From NCBI GenBank assembly GCA_949291945.1, contig CASEXH010000001.1, positions 124,001-188,000 on the forward strand: DNA of 64,000 nucleotides, given 5' to 3'. Both the position numbers and the translations under genes were made by a program. Within the stretch, counting starts at the first letter, position 1. Each line of letters opens with the position of its first letter. Source of the DNA: an uncultured Bacillota bacterium (GTDB lineage Bacteria; Bacillota; Clostridia; Lachnospirales; Lachnospiraceae). The notes under the pieces were generated by a model. That model saw only the letters and a program-made list of their open reading frames with translations, ran no database searches and had not been told where the DNA came from. This document shows, one piece after another, positions 16,723 through 26,103 of the stretch.

Positions 16723-18138
16723 TTATTTTGTTTCCAGATCAAATCCGAAATATCTCACTGCATTGTTGTAAGAAATTCCTTTTACGATCTTTTCCAGATT
16801 CTTCATATCTTTCGGATATTCTCCGTTCTCTACCCATCCCCCGATCAGTTCACACATAATTCTTCTGAAATACTCATGTCTCGGATAGGACAGGAAACTT
16901 CTGGAATCTGTCAGCATTCCGATGAAGTTGCCCAGCAGTCCCAGGTTTGCCAGGGATGTCATCTGTTTCATCATACCGGTCTTATTGTCATTAAACCACC
17001 ATGCAGAACCCTGCTGGATCTTTCCGATCGCATCACTGTTCTGGAAGCAGCCGATAATGGTTCCGATCGTCTCATCATCTGCCGGATTCAGGCTGTAAAT
17101 AATCGTTTTCGGCATCTTTCCTGACTCATTGACTGCATTTAAGAAATCTGCCAGCTGGTCGGCCGGTGTATAATTGCTGATGCAGTCGAATCCGGTATCC
17201 GGACCCAGTTTTGCATACATAGCCTTATTGTTATCTCTCTTACAGCCATAGTGGAGCTGCATTACCCAGCCTTTTTCCCCGTATTCCGGAGCAAGGAACA
17301 GCATAAAGGCTGTTTTAAACTTGGCAGCGTCTTCTTTGGAAACAGGTGCTCCGGCTAAAGCTCCCTGGAAAATTTTCTCTACTTCTTCCTCAGAAGCAGG
17401 CACATACATCACATAGTCCAGACCATGATCAGAAACCAGACAGCCCATGCTGTGGAAGAATTCCATTCTCTTCTTCAGGGCTTCTTTCAAATCTGCAAAG
17501 GTCTTGATCTCTACGCCTGAAACTTCAGCCAGCTTCCGGATGTATTCCTGATATCCCGGTTTTTCCAGATTCATAGCCTTATCCGGTCTCCACGCCGGAA
17601 GAACCTGTACATCAAAAGACTCGTCCTCTTTAATTACTTTATGCCATTTCAGGTCATCTACCGGATCATCTGTAGTACACAGAAGGGTAACATTGGACTG
17701 TTTGATCAGGTTCCGCACGCTCATAGAATCTTCCTGAAGCTTTGCATTACACAGATTCCATACCTCTTCTGCTGTCTCGCTGTTGAGAACACCGGTATAG
17801 CCGAAAAATCTCTGCAGTTCCAGATGACTCCAGTGGAACAGAGGATTTCCGATGGCTTTTTCCAGAGTTTCCGCCCATTTCTGGAATTTTTCTCTGTCCG
17901 GTGCATCTCCGGTAATATAATACTCTTCCACACCGTTAGAACGCATCTGGCGCCATTTGTAATGGTCGCCTCCCAGCCATACCTGGGTAATGTTCTCAAA
18001 TTTTCTGTCTTCTGCGATTTCCTGGGGATTAATATGGCAATGATAATCCAATACAGGAACCTGTGCCGCAAAATCACGGTACAGCTCTTTGGCTGTCTCT
18101 GTACTCAGTAAAAAATCCTTATCCATAAATGGTTTCAT
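16723..18138 (-). CDS. uxaC: uronate isomerase
   Basis: Converts D-galacturonate to D-tagaturonate (and D-glucuronate to D-fructuronate). 471 residues, normal length. The amidohydrolase-type metal site is visible in LDYHCHINP, and conserved stretches include WLGGDHYKWR, HWSHLELQRFFG, LCTTDDP, QLHYG and MLTDSRSFLSYPRHEYFRR. An AAGGAGG ribosome site precedes the start. It is the last gene of the minus-strand unit headed by the LacI-type regulator and TRAP transporter, and feeds UxaB and UxaA encoded divergently. Confidence 0.96.
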   Translation of the reverse strand: MKPFMDKDFLLSTETAKELYRDFAAQVPVLDYHCHINPQEIAEDRKFENITQVWLGGDHYKWRQMRSNGVEEYYITGDAPDREKFQKWAETLEKAIGNPLFHWSHLELQRFFGYTGVLNSETAEEVWNLCNAKLQEDSMSVRNLIKQSNVTLLCTTDDPVDDLKWHKVIKEDESFDVQVLPAWRPDKAMNLEKPGYQEYIRKLAEVSGVEIKTFADLKEALKKRMEFFHSMGCLVSDHGLDYVMYVPASEEEVEKIFQGALAGAPVSKEDAAKFKTAFMLFLAPEYGEKGWVMQLHYGCKRDNNKAMYAKLGPDTGFDCISNYTPADQLADFLNAVNESGKMPKTIIYSLNPADDETIGTIIGCFQNSDAIGKIQQGSAWWFNDNKTGMMKQMTSLANLGLLGNFIGMLTDSRSFLSYPRHEYFRRIMCELIGGWVENGEYPKDMKNLEKIVKGISYNNAVRYFGFDLETK

Positions 18139-18240
18139 AATACGAACCTCCTTTTCTAATAATTTACAAAATTTTTCAGGTATTTGTCAACATATCCTGT
18201 AAGATTTACGAAAAGTTCTAAAAACTGGTTTGTACTGACT

Positions 18241-19548
18241 TTATACGTAGCCCATCAGACTTGGCAGCCACAGACTAAGCTGCGGGATATAAGTTACCAG
18301 CATCAGTACAATAAAGATGGCCAGGAAGTACCAGAGAAGCTGGCGGAATACGGTCTCGATCTTCACCTTTCCTACCTTAACACCTACAAACAAGGTAGTT
18401 CCCACAGGAGGTGTGATGGTTCCGATACAAAGATTGAAGATCATCATAATACCAAAGTGGATGGTGTTCATTCCCAGAGCTGTGCATACCGGCAGGAAAA
18501 TCGGTGTAAAGATCAGGCAGGCCGGTGTCATGTCCATAAAAGTACCTACGATCAGCAGGATAACATTGATAATAAACAGGATCACAAATTTGTTGTCGCT
18601 GATAGCCAGCAGTCCTTCAGAAACCAGTGACGGGATATTTGTAAAGGCCATAACCCAGGACATAATGCTGGAAACGCCGATGAGGAAAATAATGATACCG
18701 GTCATCTCAGCACTTTCCTTGAGGATCTGGGGGATTTCTTTGAGCTTAATGGATTTATAGCCGAACAGAGACAGGAGCAGACTGTATACCACTGCTACCA
18801 CAGACCCCTCGGTTGCTGTAAAAATTCCGCCGATAATACCGCCGATAACGATTATGATCAGCAGCAGGCAGGGAATTGCTTCAAGGAGAACTTTGATCTT
18901 TTCTTTTCCGGTAAACTTGCTGGTGCTTCTGTAGCCTTTTTTCTTGGCGATAAAATAGATCACTGCCATACAAGCCAGTCCCCAGAGGATACCCGGGATA
19001 TAGCCGGCCATAAACAGAGCCGCCACAGATGTGCCGCCGCTTACCAGAGAAAAGGTGATCATAACATTGCTGGGAGGGATCAAAAGCCCTGTAGGAGCTG
19101 TAGCAATATTGGCTGCTGCAGAAAAGTTCGGGTCATAGCCTTCGTCCTTCTCAATAGGACCGATAATGGAACCCATAGCAGAAGCTGCCGCTGTACCGGA
19201 ACCGGAAATAGCGCCGAAAAGCATATTTGCTACAACGTTTGTGTGTGCCAGTGCTCCGGGAGCACGTCCTGTAACTAATTTTGCAAGGTTGATCAGACGG
19301 ACTGCGATACCGCCCTTATTCATAATATTTCCTGCCAGGATAAAGAAGGGAATGGCCAGCAGACTGAACACAGAGATACCGGAAAAAATTCTCTGGGCTC
19401 CTGTCAGAACTGCTACACTGGTATCCATAACAGGCAGGATTGCGCAAATGGAGGAAATTCCAAGGGCAACTGCAATAGGTACACCGGCAATCAGCATGAT
19501 CACCAGCAGTACCAGAATAATTAAACCTGAAAGTAATGCTGTACTCAT
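18241..19548 (-). CDS. TRAP transporter large permease (DctM family)
   Basis: 435-residue, very hydrophobic protein with about 12 membrane segments, the ion-coupled translocation subunit of a TRAP transporter. Typical stretches are GVPIAVALG, PFFILAGNIMNKGG, GSGTAAASAMGSI and MTPACLIFTPIFLPV. It works with DctQ and DctP encoded just upstream. Location between the regulator and uxaC, and co-regulation with uxaA-uxaB, make hexuronate (galacturonate) the likely cargo; this is inferred from context. Confidence 0.94.
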   Translation of the reverse strand: MSTALLSGLIILVLLVIMLIAGVPIAVALGISSICAILPVMDTSVAVLTGAQRIFSGISVFSLLAIPFFILAGNIMNKGGIAVRLINLAKLVTGRAPGALAHTNVVANMLFGAISGSGTAAASAMGSIIGPIEKDEGYDPNFSAAANIATAPTGLLIPPSNVMITFSLVSGGTSVAALFMAGYIPGILWGLACMAVIYFIAKKKGYRSTSKFTGKEKIKVLLEAIPCLLLIIIVIGGIIGGIFTATEGSVVAVVYSLLLSLFGYKSIKLKEIPQILKESAEMTGIIIFLIGVSSIMSWVMAFTNIPSLVSEGLLAISDNKFVILFIINVILLIVGTFMDMTPACLIFTPIFLPVCTALGMNTIHFGIMMIFNLCIGTITPPVGTTLFVGVKVGKVKIETVFRQLLWYFLAIFIVLMLVTYIPQLSLWLPSLMGYV

Positions 19549-19563
19549 ATTTAATCTCCTTTC

Positions 19564-20064
19564 CTATTCTTCTTCTGTCGGCCTGCGGTCAATTCCCATT
19601 GCCAGGTCAATGATATTCAGAACCGAATAAATTGCGATCAGAACACCGGAAAGGGGAACCACGATATAAACCACACCCATTGGTATGCCAAGAGAGGCCG
19701 TTACCTGGGTCATAGAAAGCTGCATAATGGTATAGCCGCCCCAGACCATAACACTGACAGAGAAGATCATGATCATCAGTTCAATGACGATCTCCAGGAT
19801 TTTCTTCGGAACCCCTGTGAGCTTATCCGCAATAAATCCCATGCGCATATGATCTCTTTTTCCGAATACCAATGCGGAGGATAAAAGGGCCATCCAGGAA
19901 AAGCTGTAGGTCAGCAGCTCTTCGGAAACTGTACTTGGACTGTTAAAAAAGTAGCGTGTCACAATCTGATATGTACCAACCACTACCATGGCTGCAAAAA
20001 CAATGGCACAGGCAGAACTTAATACAACATCGATCACTTTTCTGATTTTTTCTAAAGCTTTCAT
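19564..20064 (-). CDS. TRAP transporter small permease (DctQ family)
   Basis: 166 residues with four hydrophobic segments, as usual for the small membrane subunit of TRAP transporters (VVGTYQIVTRYFFN, EELLTYSFSWMALLSSALVFG, KRDHMRMGF). It lies 2 bases downstream of dctP and 15 upstream of dctM, so the three are translated together. Confidence 0.93.
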   Translation of the reverse strand: MKALEKIRKVIDVVLSSACAIVFAAMVVVGTYQIVTRYFFNSPSTVSEELLTYSFSWMALLSSALVFGKRDHMRMGFIADKLTGVPKKILEIVIELMIMIFSVSVMVWGGYTIMQLSMTQVTASLGIPMGVVYIVVPLSGVLIAIYSVLNIIDLAMGIDRRPTEEE

Positions 20065-20066
20065 AA

Positions 20067-21104
20067 TTATTCCGCCTCCTCATCTGTATATTTCGCATTG
20101 ATTTCCTGAATATGGTCATAGATATCGCCGATATGCTCATTATCCGCCAGCATATCTTCCTGAACGCCGGCCACCTGGTCTTTAAAGGCCTGGATATCTA
20201 CATCAATAAACTCTACGCCCATATCTTCTTCTGCGATCTTTTTGGCTTCTTCTACCTGTACATCCCACTCTTCCAGCTCTACTTCTGTGGAAAGTCTGGC
20301 AGCCTCTTCAAATACTTCACGTTCTTCATCGCTTAAACTGTTCAGGAATTTCAGATTTCCGATGAGCATATCCGGAACCATCTGGTGTTTATTGTAGGAA
20401 AAATACTTTGCCACTTCTCCGTGCTTATTGTTGGTCAGAGCAAGCTCATTATTCTCAGCGCCATCAATCACTCCCTGCTGGATAGCTGTATAAACTTCTC
20501 CAAAACTCATAGGAGAAGCTGCAGCGCCAAAAGCTTCCATCATCTGTACGCTGGCCGGACTCTGCTGCACACGGATTTTCAGCCCCTTTAAATCTTCCGG
20601 TGTATGAATCGGCGTCTTGGCGTAAAAATTCCTGGTACCTGCATTGTACCAGGTAAGTACACGGAATCCCGCTTCATCTGTAGATTCATAGATCTGGTTC
20701 ATATATTCGGTGTCATTCATAACCTCATGATAGGCCTCTTCCGAAGTAAACAGGTATGGCATACTGAAAATCTCATACACATCTGCAAAAGTCTCCAGAT
20801 TTGCAGTACCTGCCACAACAAAGTCAATGGCTCCTGTCTGGGTCAGCTCGATAGCTCTCTGGGCAGATCCCAGGATTTCGTTTGGGAAAATCTGCACTTC
20901 ATATTTGTCTCCCAGATTCTCCTCCACATATTCCTTAAATTTCAAAAGTCCGAGATGTTCCGGATGGGTCTCAGACTGGGCATGGGAGATACGAATGATC
21001 CTTTTTCCTCCGGTAACGGAAGAACAGCCGCTCATCCCCAGTAACGTGGTAATACCCATTGTTACGCATAGGGCTGCGGCTAAAATTCTTTTTATTCCTT
21101 TCAT
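20067..21104 (-). CDS. TRAP transporter substrate-binding lipoprotein (DctP family)
   Basis: Extracytoplasmic solute-binding protein that delivers substrate to the DctQM permease. Signal peptide with lipobox (MSGCSS, Cys near 28), then the DctP fold with QIFPNEILGSAQRAIELTQTGAIDFV, KTPIHTPEDLKGLKIRV, the conserved Arg in that strand for the substrate carboxylate, and YTAIQQGVIDGAENNE. The start at 21104 is chosen because GGAAGG precedes it and the signal peptide begins there; an in-frame ATG at 21167 lies inside the regulator gene. A carboxylated sugar such as galacturonate is the probable ligand. Confidence 0.94.
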   Translation of the reverse strand: MKGIKRILAAALCVTMGITTLLGMSGCSSVTGGKRIIRISHAQSETHPEHLGLLKFKEYVEENLGDKYEVQIFPNEILGSAQRAIELTQTGAIDFVVAGTANLETFADVYEIFSMPYLFTSEEAYHEVMNDTEYMNQIYESTDEAGFRVLTWYNAGTRNFYAKTPIHTPEDLKGLKIRVQQSPASVQMMEAFGAAASPMSFGEVYTAIQQGVIDGAENNELALTNNKHGEVAKYFSYNKHQMVPDMLIGNLKFLNSLSDEEREVFEEAARLSTEVELEEWDVQVEEAKKIAEEDMGVEFIDVDIQAFKDQVAGVQEDMLADNEHIGDIYDHIQEINAKYTDEEAE

Positions 21105-21130
21105 ATTCTTTTTCCTTCCATATATTTGTT

Positions 21131-22129
21131 TTAAAAATTTGTAGTACGACGCTTTACAAAGCAGCATGGGATAGTTTTTTTATGCCGTACCGGATGACCG
21201 TTTAAAGCCATCATCATAGAGTCTACAGCAGTTTTACAAAGCATTTCGCTGCGGCTGTCAATACTGGACAGTTCAGGTTCACAGCAAACGGCAAGTTCTG
21301 AGTTATTAAAACCTATGATATTGATATCCTCTGGAACAGAAAGCCCTTTTTGTCTGGCATATTTCACAGCTCCTACTGCCAGTCCGTCATCTGTAGCCAC
21401 CACTGCATCAAATTCCAGATTTTCCTGTGCCAAAAGCCTGTCCCGTACTTTCAGTATCTTATTCTCTTCAAAGATCTCCAGCTCTTTTCGTACAGGAAGG
21501 TCATTATCCCGCAGCGCTTCCTCATAGCCTCTTATTTTTTCTGCAGCGCTGTAAGAATTAGAATCGTACAAAAACAAAATGCGTTTCCTTCCGGCTTCTG
21601 TTAAAGCAGAAACTGTATCATACATAATCTGATAATTATCAGAAAGAACACAGTACACTCCCTGGCAATGGATATAGCCATTGATCAGGAAAACGGGGAC
21701 TTCCCTGGCTGCTCTGGCAATATACTTTGTAGAAGCTTCCTCTCCGTCTCCCGCATAGTGAGACCCTACCAGCAGCAGGGCATCAATACGCTTTTTCAGA
21801 ATAAGTTCTACTGCATTTACCTTATCCTGATACTGATATCCACTGCAGTATAAGATACAGTCATAACCGTATGTACGCAGGCTTTTCTCCAGATATGCCA
21901 CAGAGCCTGCCATATAGTCATCAGAGACATCGGGACAGATGATTCCTACTGTTTTCATAGAATTCAGTCCCAGACCCCTGGCGAATACATTCGGCGTATA
22001 ATGGTTTTCTTCCATAACCGCCCGTACCTTTGCTTTTGTTTTTTCGCTGACCTTAGGGCTGTCGTTTACTACTCTGGATACCGTAGCGATGGATACACCC
22101 GCAAGTTCTGCGATATCATAGATATTCAT
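21131..22129 (-). CDS. LacI-family regulator of galacturonate genes
   Basis: 332 residues: N-terminal LacI helix-turn-helix and hinge (MNIYDIAELAGVSIATVSRVVNDSPKVSEKT), then a periplasmic-binding-protein-like effector domain ending with SIDSRSEMLCKTAVDSM. It probably represses both divergent units through the two identical 16-bp operators at 22162-22177 and 22331-22346, and lets go when a hexuronate intermediate binds. It is first in the operon with dctPQM and uxaC, 26 bases before dctP. Function is assigned from context; the effector is unknown. Confidence 0.9.
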   Translation of the reverse strand: MNIYDIAELAGVSIATVSRVVNDSPKVSEKTKAKVRAVMEENHYTPNVFARGLGLNSMKTVGIICPDVSDDYMAGSVAYLEKSLRTYGYDCILYCSGYQYQDKVNAVELILKKRIDALLLVGSHYAGDGEEASTKYIARAAREVPVFLINGYIHCQGVYCVLSDNYQIMYDTVSALTEAGRKRILFLYDSNSYSAAEKIRGYEEALRDNDLPVRKELEIFEENKILKVRDRLLAQENLEFDAVVATDDGLAVGAVKYARQKGLSVPEDINIIGFNNSELAVCCEPELSSIDSRSEMLCKTAVDSMMMALNGHPVRHKKTIPCCFVKRRTTNF

Positions 22130-22161
22130 GTATGTGTTTTCACTTCCTTTGCCGTAATTTA

Positions 22162-22177
22162 ATGTAAGCCCTTACAT
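22162..22177. promoter_or_regulatory. LacI-type operator 1 (lacI-dctPQM-uxaC unit)
   Basis: Palindrome ATGTAAGCCCTTACAT (7-base arms around a CC centre), about 10-25 bases downstream of the predicted start of transcription of the regulator gene. It is identical to operator 2. Confidence 0.85.
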
Positions 22178-22186
22178 CTTTACTTC

Positions 22187-22215
22187 ATTATAATTCCTAA
22201 ATCTATCCATTGCAA
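22187..22215 (-). promoter_or_regulatory. promoter of the lacI-dctPQM-uxaC unit
   Basis: On the minus strand TTGCAA (22210-22215), 17 bases, TATAAT (22187-22192). Operator 1 lies just downstream. Confidence 0.72.
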
Positions 22216-22299
22216 AGAGTTTTTCCTTGAATTTTTCACAATTTTTTCGCTACTTTTTTATGCATTTTTCATATTTTTATTTTTTTTAAAAAATTTCTA

Positions 22300-22328
22300 T
22301 TGACTGTGCTTTCTTTTAGGATTACATT
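22300..22328 (+). promoter_or_regulatory. promoter of uxaA-uxaB
   Basis: TTGACT (22300-22305), 17 bases, TACATT (22323-22328). Operator 2 covers the expected start point, a classical repressible layout. Confidence 0.75.
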
Positions 22329-22330
22329 TA

Positions 22331-22346
22331 ATGTAAGCCCTTACAT
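22331..22346. promoter_or_regulatory. LacI-type operator 2 (uxaA-uxaB)
   Basis: A second copy of ATGTAAGCCCTTACAT, 169 bp from operator 1 and three bases past the uxaA -10. The distance is close to 16 helical turns, so both operators face the same side of the DNA. Confidence 0.85.
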
Positions 22347-22392
22347 TTTTAATCCACATGGAAATTGCATTTGTTGCAGGAGGAAGATCAAA

Positions 22393-23874
22393 ATGCAAAA
22401 ATACATTAAAATTCATCCGGCGGACAAGGTTGCTGTAGCCCTCTGTCCTTTGCCGGCGGGAACCGTAATTTCTATTGACCATAAGGAAATTACTCTTTCC
22501 GAAGATATCCCCCAGGGACATAAATTCGCCCTCTGTGATCTGGCCCAGGATGAACCGGTGATCAAATACGGATATCCTATCGGCCTGACCAAAGAACCGG
22601 TAAAGGCCGGCTCCTGGGTCCATGTACATAATATGAAGACTGCTCTGGGAGACCTTCTTACTTATACTTATGAAAAACAGGATACCGTTCTCACTCCCAC
22701 TGAGGAACAATTTTTTCAAGGTTATAAAAGGCCGGATGGTAAAGTTGGTGTGCGCAATGAGATCTGGATCATTCCCACCGTCGGCTGCGTCAACAATGTG
22801 GCAGAGACTATTGAAAAGCAGGCCCAGCCTCTGCGAAAAGGAAGTATTGAAGCTATTGCTGCATTTCCCCATCCTTACGGCTGTTCACAAATGGGAGATG
22901 ATCAGGAAAATACCCGCCGCATTCTTGCCGATCTGATCACCCATCCAAATGCAGGAGGGGTCCTGGTTCTGGGACTTGGCTGTGAGAACAGCAACATTGA
23001 CGTCCTGAAAGACTATATCGGAGACTATGATGAGAAACGGGTAAAATTCCTGGTATGCCAGGATTCAGAGGATGAAGTGGCAGACGCTCTGAAATTGATC
23101 GAAGAATTAGTGGAGTATGCGGCTCCTGCCAAAAGAGAGTCTGTAAGCTGCAGGGAACTGATCATCGGCATGAAATGCGGAGGTTCAGACGGGCTGTCAG
23201 GAATCACTGCAAATCCCACTGTGGGAGCTTTCTCCGACCTGCTGATCTCAAAAGGAGGAACCACCATCCTGACAGAGGTGCCTGAAATGTTCGGTGCAGA
23301 AACGCTTTTGATGAACCGCTGCGAAAACCGGGAATTATTTGAAAAAACTGTAAATCTCATCAACGACTTTAAGAACTATTTCAAAAGCCACAATCAGACC
23401 ATCTATGAAAACCCTTCTCCCGGAAATAAGAAAGGCGGTATATCCACCCTGGAAGATAAATCTATGGGCTGTACTCAGAAATCCGGCAGCGCCCCGGTGC
23501 GGGGAGTTCTGGCCTATGGGGAAAAAGTCTGTGAGAAAGGTCTGAATCTTTTAAGCGCTCCCGGAAACGATCTGGTTGCCTCTACTGCCCTTGCAGCTGC
23601 CGGCGCCCATATCGTGCTTTTCACCACCGGCAGAGGAACCCCCTTTGCTTCCCCTGTGCCTACCGTTAAGATTTCCAGCAATACGGCTCTTTCTAATAAG
23701 AAGTCCAACTGGATTGACTTTAACTGCGGAACCATGGTGGAAGGAACGGATCTGTCTGTTCTGGGCAAACAGCTTTTTGATTATGTACTGGCTGTGGCCT
23801 CCGGCGAGGAAGTCAAGTCAGAAAAAGCCGGCTATCATGATATGGCGATTTTTAAACAGGGCGTAACCCTGTAA
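22393..23874 (+). CDS. uxaA: altronate dehydratase
   Basis: Dehydrates D-altronate to 2-keto-3-deoxygluconate. 493 residues from the ATG at 22393, which has AGGAGGAAG upstream; the frame stays open further upstream but that part would run through the promoter and operator. It has the small N-terminal SAF-like domain (first ~95 residues) and the UxaA core with KVGVRNEIWIIPTVGCVN, PHPYGCSQMGDD, GLGCEN and MKCGGSDGLSG. Iron or manganese dependence is known for the family. uxaB follows after 46 bases. Confidence 0.96.
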   Translation: MQKYIKIHPADKVAVALCPLPAGTVISIDHKEITLSEDIPQGHKFALCDLAQDEPVIKYGYPIGLTKEPVKAGSWVHVHNMKTALGDLLTYTYEKQDTVLTPTEEQFFQGYKRPDGKVGVRNEIWIIPTVGCVNNVAETIEKQAQPLRKGSIEAIAAFPHPYGCSQMGDDQENTRRILADLITHPNAGGVLVLGLGCENSNIDVLKDYIGDYDEKRVKFLVCQDSEDEVADALKLIEELVEYAAPAKRESVSCRELIIGMKCGGSDGLSGITANPTVGAFSDLLISKGGTTILTEVPEMFGAETLLMNRCENRELFEKTVNLINDFKNYFKSHNQTIYENPSPGNKKGGISTLEDKSMGCTQKSGSAPVRGVLAYGEKVCEKGLNLLSAPGNDLVASTALAAAGAHIVLFTTGRGTPFASPVPTVKISSNTALSNKKSNWIDFNCGTMVEGTDLSVLGKQLFDYVLAVASGEEVKSEKAGYHDMAIFKQGVTL

Positions 23875-23920
23875 CAAACTTCTGGCATTTAGTCTGAAAA
23901 GAAAAAAGGAGACATGGATT

Positions 23921-25420
23921 ATGAAAAAATTAAGCTATGCAACCCTGGAAGAGCAGGGTTATGAAGGATATCTGTTGAAAGAGGCTCCGGAACGGGTGCT
24001 CCAGTTCGGAGAAGGAAATTTTCTCCGTGCCTTTGTAGATTATTTCATCGACATGATGAATGAAAAAGCAGACTTTAACAGCAAAGTTGTCCTGGTACAG
24101 CCTATTGCCAATCACGGCAATTTCAGTCTGGCTGATGTGATTAATGAACAGGAAGGTCTCTATACCCTGTATTTAAGAGGCTTTGAAAATGGACAGAAAG
24201 TCAATGATAAGCGGATCATCTCCTGTGTCAGCCGCTGTCTGAACGTACATAGTGATTATGAACAGGTAATGGCCTGTGCTGAGAATCCGGATCTGCGCTT
24301 CATCACCTGCAACACCACCGAGGCGGGCATTGCCTATGATCCCTCCTGCAAATTTACAGAAACACCTCCTTCAAGCTATCCCGCCAAACTGACCCAGTTC
24401 CTCTACCGCCGTTTCCAGGCTTTTGGAAACCAGGAAGGAAAAGGCTTTATCATTCTGGCCTGCGAGCTCATCGACAACAACGGAAAAGAGCTGGAAAAAT
24501 GTGTGCAGAAATATGCAAAACAGTGGGAGCTTGGAGACGATTTCATTCAGTGGATCGAAAAAGAAAACATCTTCTGTTCTACTCTGGTAGACCGGATCGT
24601 TACCGGCTATCCCCGGGCAGAAGCCGCAGCCATCAATGAAGAAAACGGATACGAAGACAATCTCATCGATACAGGAGAAATCTTTGGCTTCTGGGTTATT
24701 GAAGGTCCTCAGTCTTTGAAGGAGGAACTTCCCTTTGCCAAGGCCGGCCTTCCTGTTCTGATAACCGATGATCATAAGCCTTATAAACAGAGAAAAGTCC
24801 GTATCCTCAACGGTGCCCATACCTCTATGGTCCTTGGCGCTTATCTTGCAGGCCAGGATATTGTCCGGGACTGTATGCATGACGATACGATCCTGAATTT
24901 TATGAATAAAACCATCTATGAAGAGATCATTCCAACCTTGTCTCTCTCCGAAGAAGACTGTAAAGACTTTGCTGCGGCAGTAACAGAGCGTTTCAAGAAT
25001 CCATTCATAGACCACGCCCTCCTGTCCATCTCCCTGAACTCCACTTCCAAATGGAGAGCCCGGGTATTGCCTTCCCTGGAGAAATATGTAGAAAAATTCC
25101 ATAAACTGCCTGCCTGTATCACAGCTTCCTTTGCTTTCTATATCCAGTTCTACCGGGGCACAGAGCTGACAGATTCCGGCCTTAAGGCAGTGCGGCCAAA
25201 GGGTGACGCTTATACCATCTCTGATGACAGATCTGTACTGGAATTTTATTATGCACACAAAGAAGATTCTGCAAAAGATCTGGTACATGCAGTATGCACC
25301 AATACAGATTTCTGGGGCAGGGATCTGACAGAGCTCCCAGGCTTTGAAGAGGAAGTCACCAGGATTCTGGAATATGTAGAAAAGAACGGTACTTACAGTG
25401 AAATGAAAGCCTGCCTGTAA
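23921..25420 (+). CDS. uxaB: tagaturonate reductase (altronate oxidoreductase)
   Basis: NADH-dependent reduction of tagaturonate to altronate, the step between UxaC and UxaA. 499 residues, mannitol-dehydrogenase superfamily: the Rossmann-type start RVLQFGEGNFLRAFVDYFID, CNTTEAGI, KVRILNGAHT and the catalytic-region Lys/Asn/His. A GGAG ribosome site precedes it. Together with uxaC and uxaA it completes galacturonate to 2-keto-3-deoxygluconate; the kinase and aldolase that follow are not in the window. Confidence 0.94.
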   Translation: MKKLSYATLEEQGYEGYLLKEAPERVLQFGEGNFLRAFVDYFIDMMNEKADFNSKVVLVQPIANHGNFSLADVINEQEGLYTLYLRGFENGQKVNDKRIISCVSRCLNVHSDYEQVMACAENPDLRFITCNTTEAGIAYDPSCKFTETPPSSYPAKLTQFLYRRFQAFGNQEGKGFIILACELIDNNGKELEKCVQKYAKQWELGDDFIQWIEKENIFCSTLVDRIVTGYPRAEAAAINEENGYEDNLIDTGEIFGFWVIEGPQSLKEELPFAKAGLPVLITDDHKPYKQRKVRILNGAHTSMVLGAYLAGQDIVRDCMHDDTILNFMNKTIYEEIIPTLSLSEEDCKDFAAAVTERFKNPFIDHALLSISLNSTSKWRARVLPSLEKYVEKFHKLPACITASFAFYIQFYRGTELTDSGLKAVRPKGDAYTISDDRSVLEFYYAHKEDSAKDLVHAVCTNTDFWGRDLTELPGFEEEVTRILEYVEKNGTYSEMKACL

Positions 25421-25432
25421 CTTTACAGGCAG
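25411..25432 (+). terminator. hairpin at the end of uxaB
   Basis: Perfect 10-bp inverted repeat CTGCCTGTAA / TTACAGGCAG that includes the uxaB stop codon. The following bases are pyrimidine-rich (CTCCTCCCTTCTTTTCC) but lack a clean T-run, so it may be a terminator or a 3' stabiliser. Confidence 0.5.
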
Positions 25433-25464
25433 CTCCTCCCTTCTTTTCCGAATAAGGCCCCATC

Positions 25465-25494
25465 TTGTATTTACAACCGGCCCTGTGTTAGAAT
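25465..25494 (+). promoter_or_regulatory. possible promoter of the GNAT gene
   Basis: TTGTAT (25465-25470), 18 bases, TAGAAT (25489-25494), about 40 bases before the start. A fair but not strong match. Confidence 0.45.
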
Positions 25495-25533
25495 AGAGTG
25501 GAAAAGAAATCAGAGGAAAAGAGGTAGAAGACC

Positions 25534-26004
25534 ATGAAAGTACGAATGGCTCAGGAAAAAGACATAGCACGGATCCACAGTCTGCTGGCTCAGGTGGCCA
25601 TGGTCCATCACAAAGGCAGGCCGGATCTGTTTAAACCGGGGAAAAGCAAGTATACCGATGAAGAATTAAAAATTCTTCTTCAGGACAGCAGCCGTCCTAT
25701 ACTGGCGGCAGTAGATGAAAACGACTGTATGCAGGGATATGCTTTCTGTATATTTCAGCAGTATAAGAATCACAACATTATGACAGATATCAAAACCCTG
25801 TATATTGACGATCTGTGCGTGGATGAGACCATGCGGGGAAAACATATCGGAAGGCTGCTGTATAACGCCGCTCTGGATTATGCCAGGGAACATGGCTGCT
25901 ATAATCTGACCCTGAATGTGTGGAGCTGCAATGAAAGCGCCATGAAGTTCTATGAGTCCTGCGGTCTGAAACCTCAGAAAGTAGGGATGGAAATCCTCCT
26001 TTAA
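25534..26004 (+). CDS. GNAT-family N-acetyltransferase
   Basis: 156 residues with the acetyl-CoA-binding core of the GNAT fold: LYIDDLCVDETMRGKHIGRLLYNAALDYA (motif A, R/Q-x-x-G-x-G/A-like loop) and LNVWSCNESAMKFYESCGLKPQ (motif B). The substrate is not predictable. It is a single gene between uxaB and the convergent fabH, with AAAAGAGG before the start and a strong bidirectional terminator after. Confidence 0.88.
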   Translation: MKVRMAQEKDIARIHSLLAQVAMVHHKGRPDLFKPGKSKYTDEELKILLQDSSRPILAAVDENDCMQGYAFCIFQQYKNHNIMTDIKTLYIDDLCVDETMRGKHIGRLLYNAALDYAREHGCYNLTLNVWSCNESAMKFYESCGLKPQKVGMEILL

Positions 26005-26021
26005 AACCAGTATAATATATC

Positions 26022-26083
26022 AAAAGGCGTCATAAAACAGATTGCTGAAAACTTTTCAAAAATCTGTTTCATGACGCCTTTTT
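26022..26083. terminator. bidirectional terminator between the GNAT gene and fabH
   Basis: AAAAGGCGTCAT-AAACAGATT pairs with AATCTGTTT-CATGACGCCTTTTT across a short loop, with A- and T-runs at the ends. Two convergent genes share it. Confidence 0.9.
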
Positions 26084-26103
26084 CTATGCTTAGTCCTGGT
26101 TCT

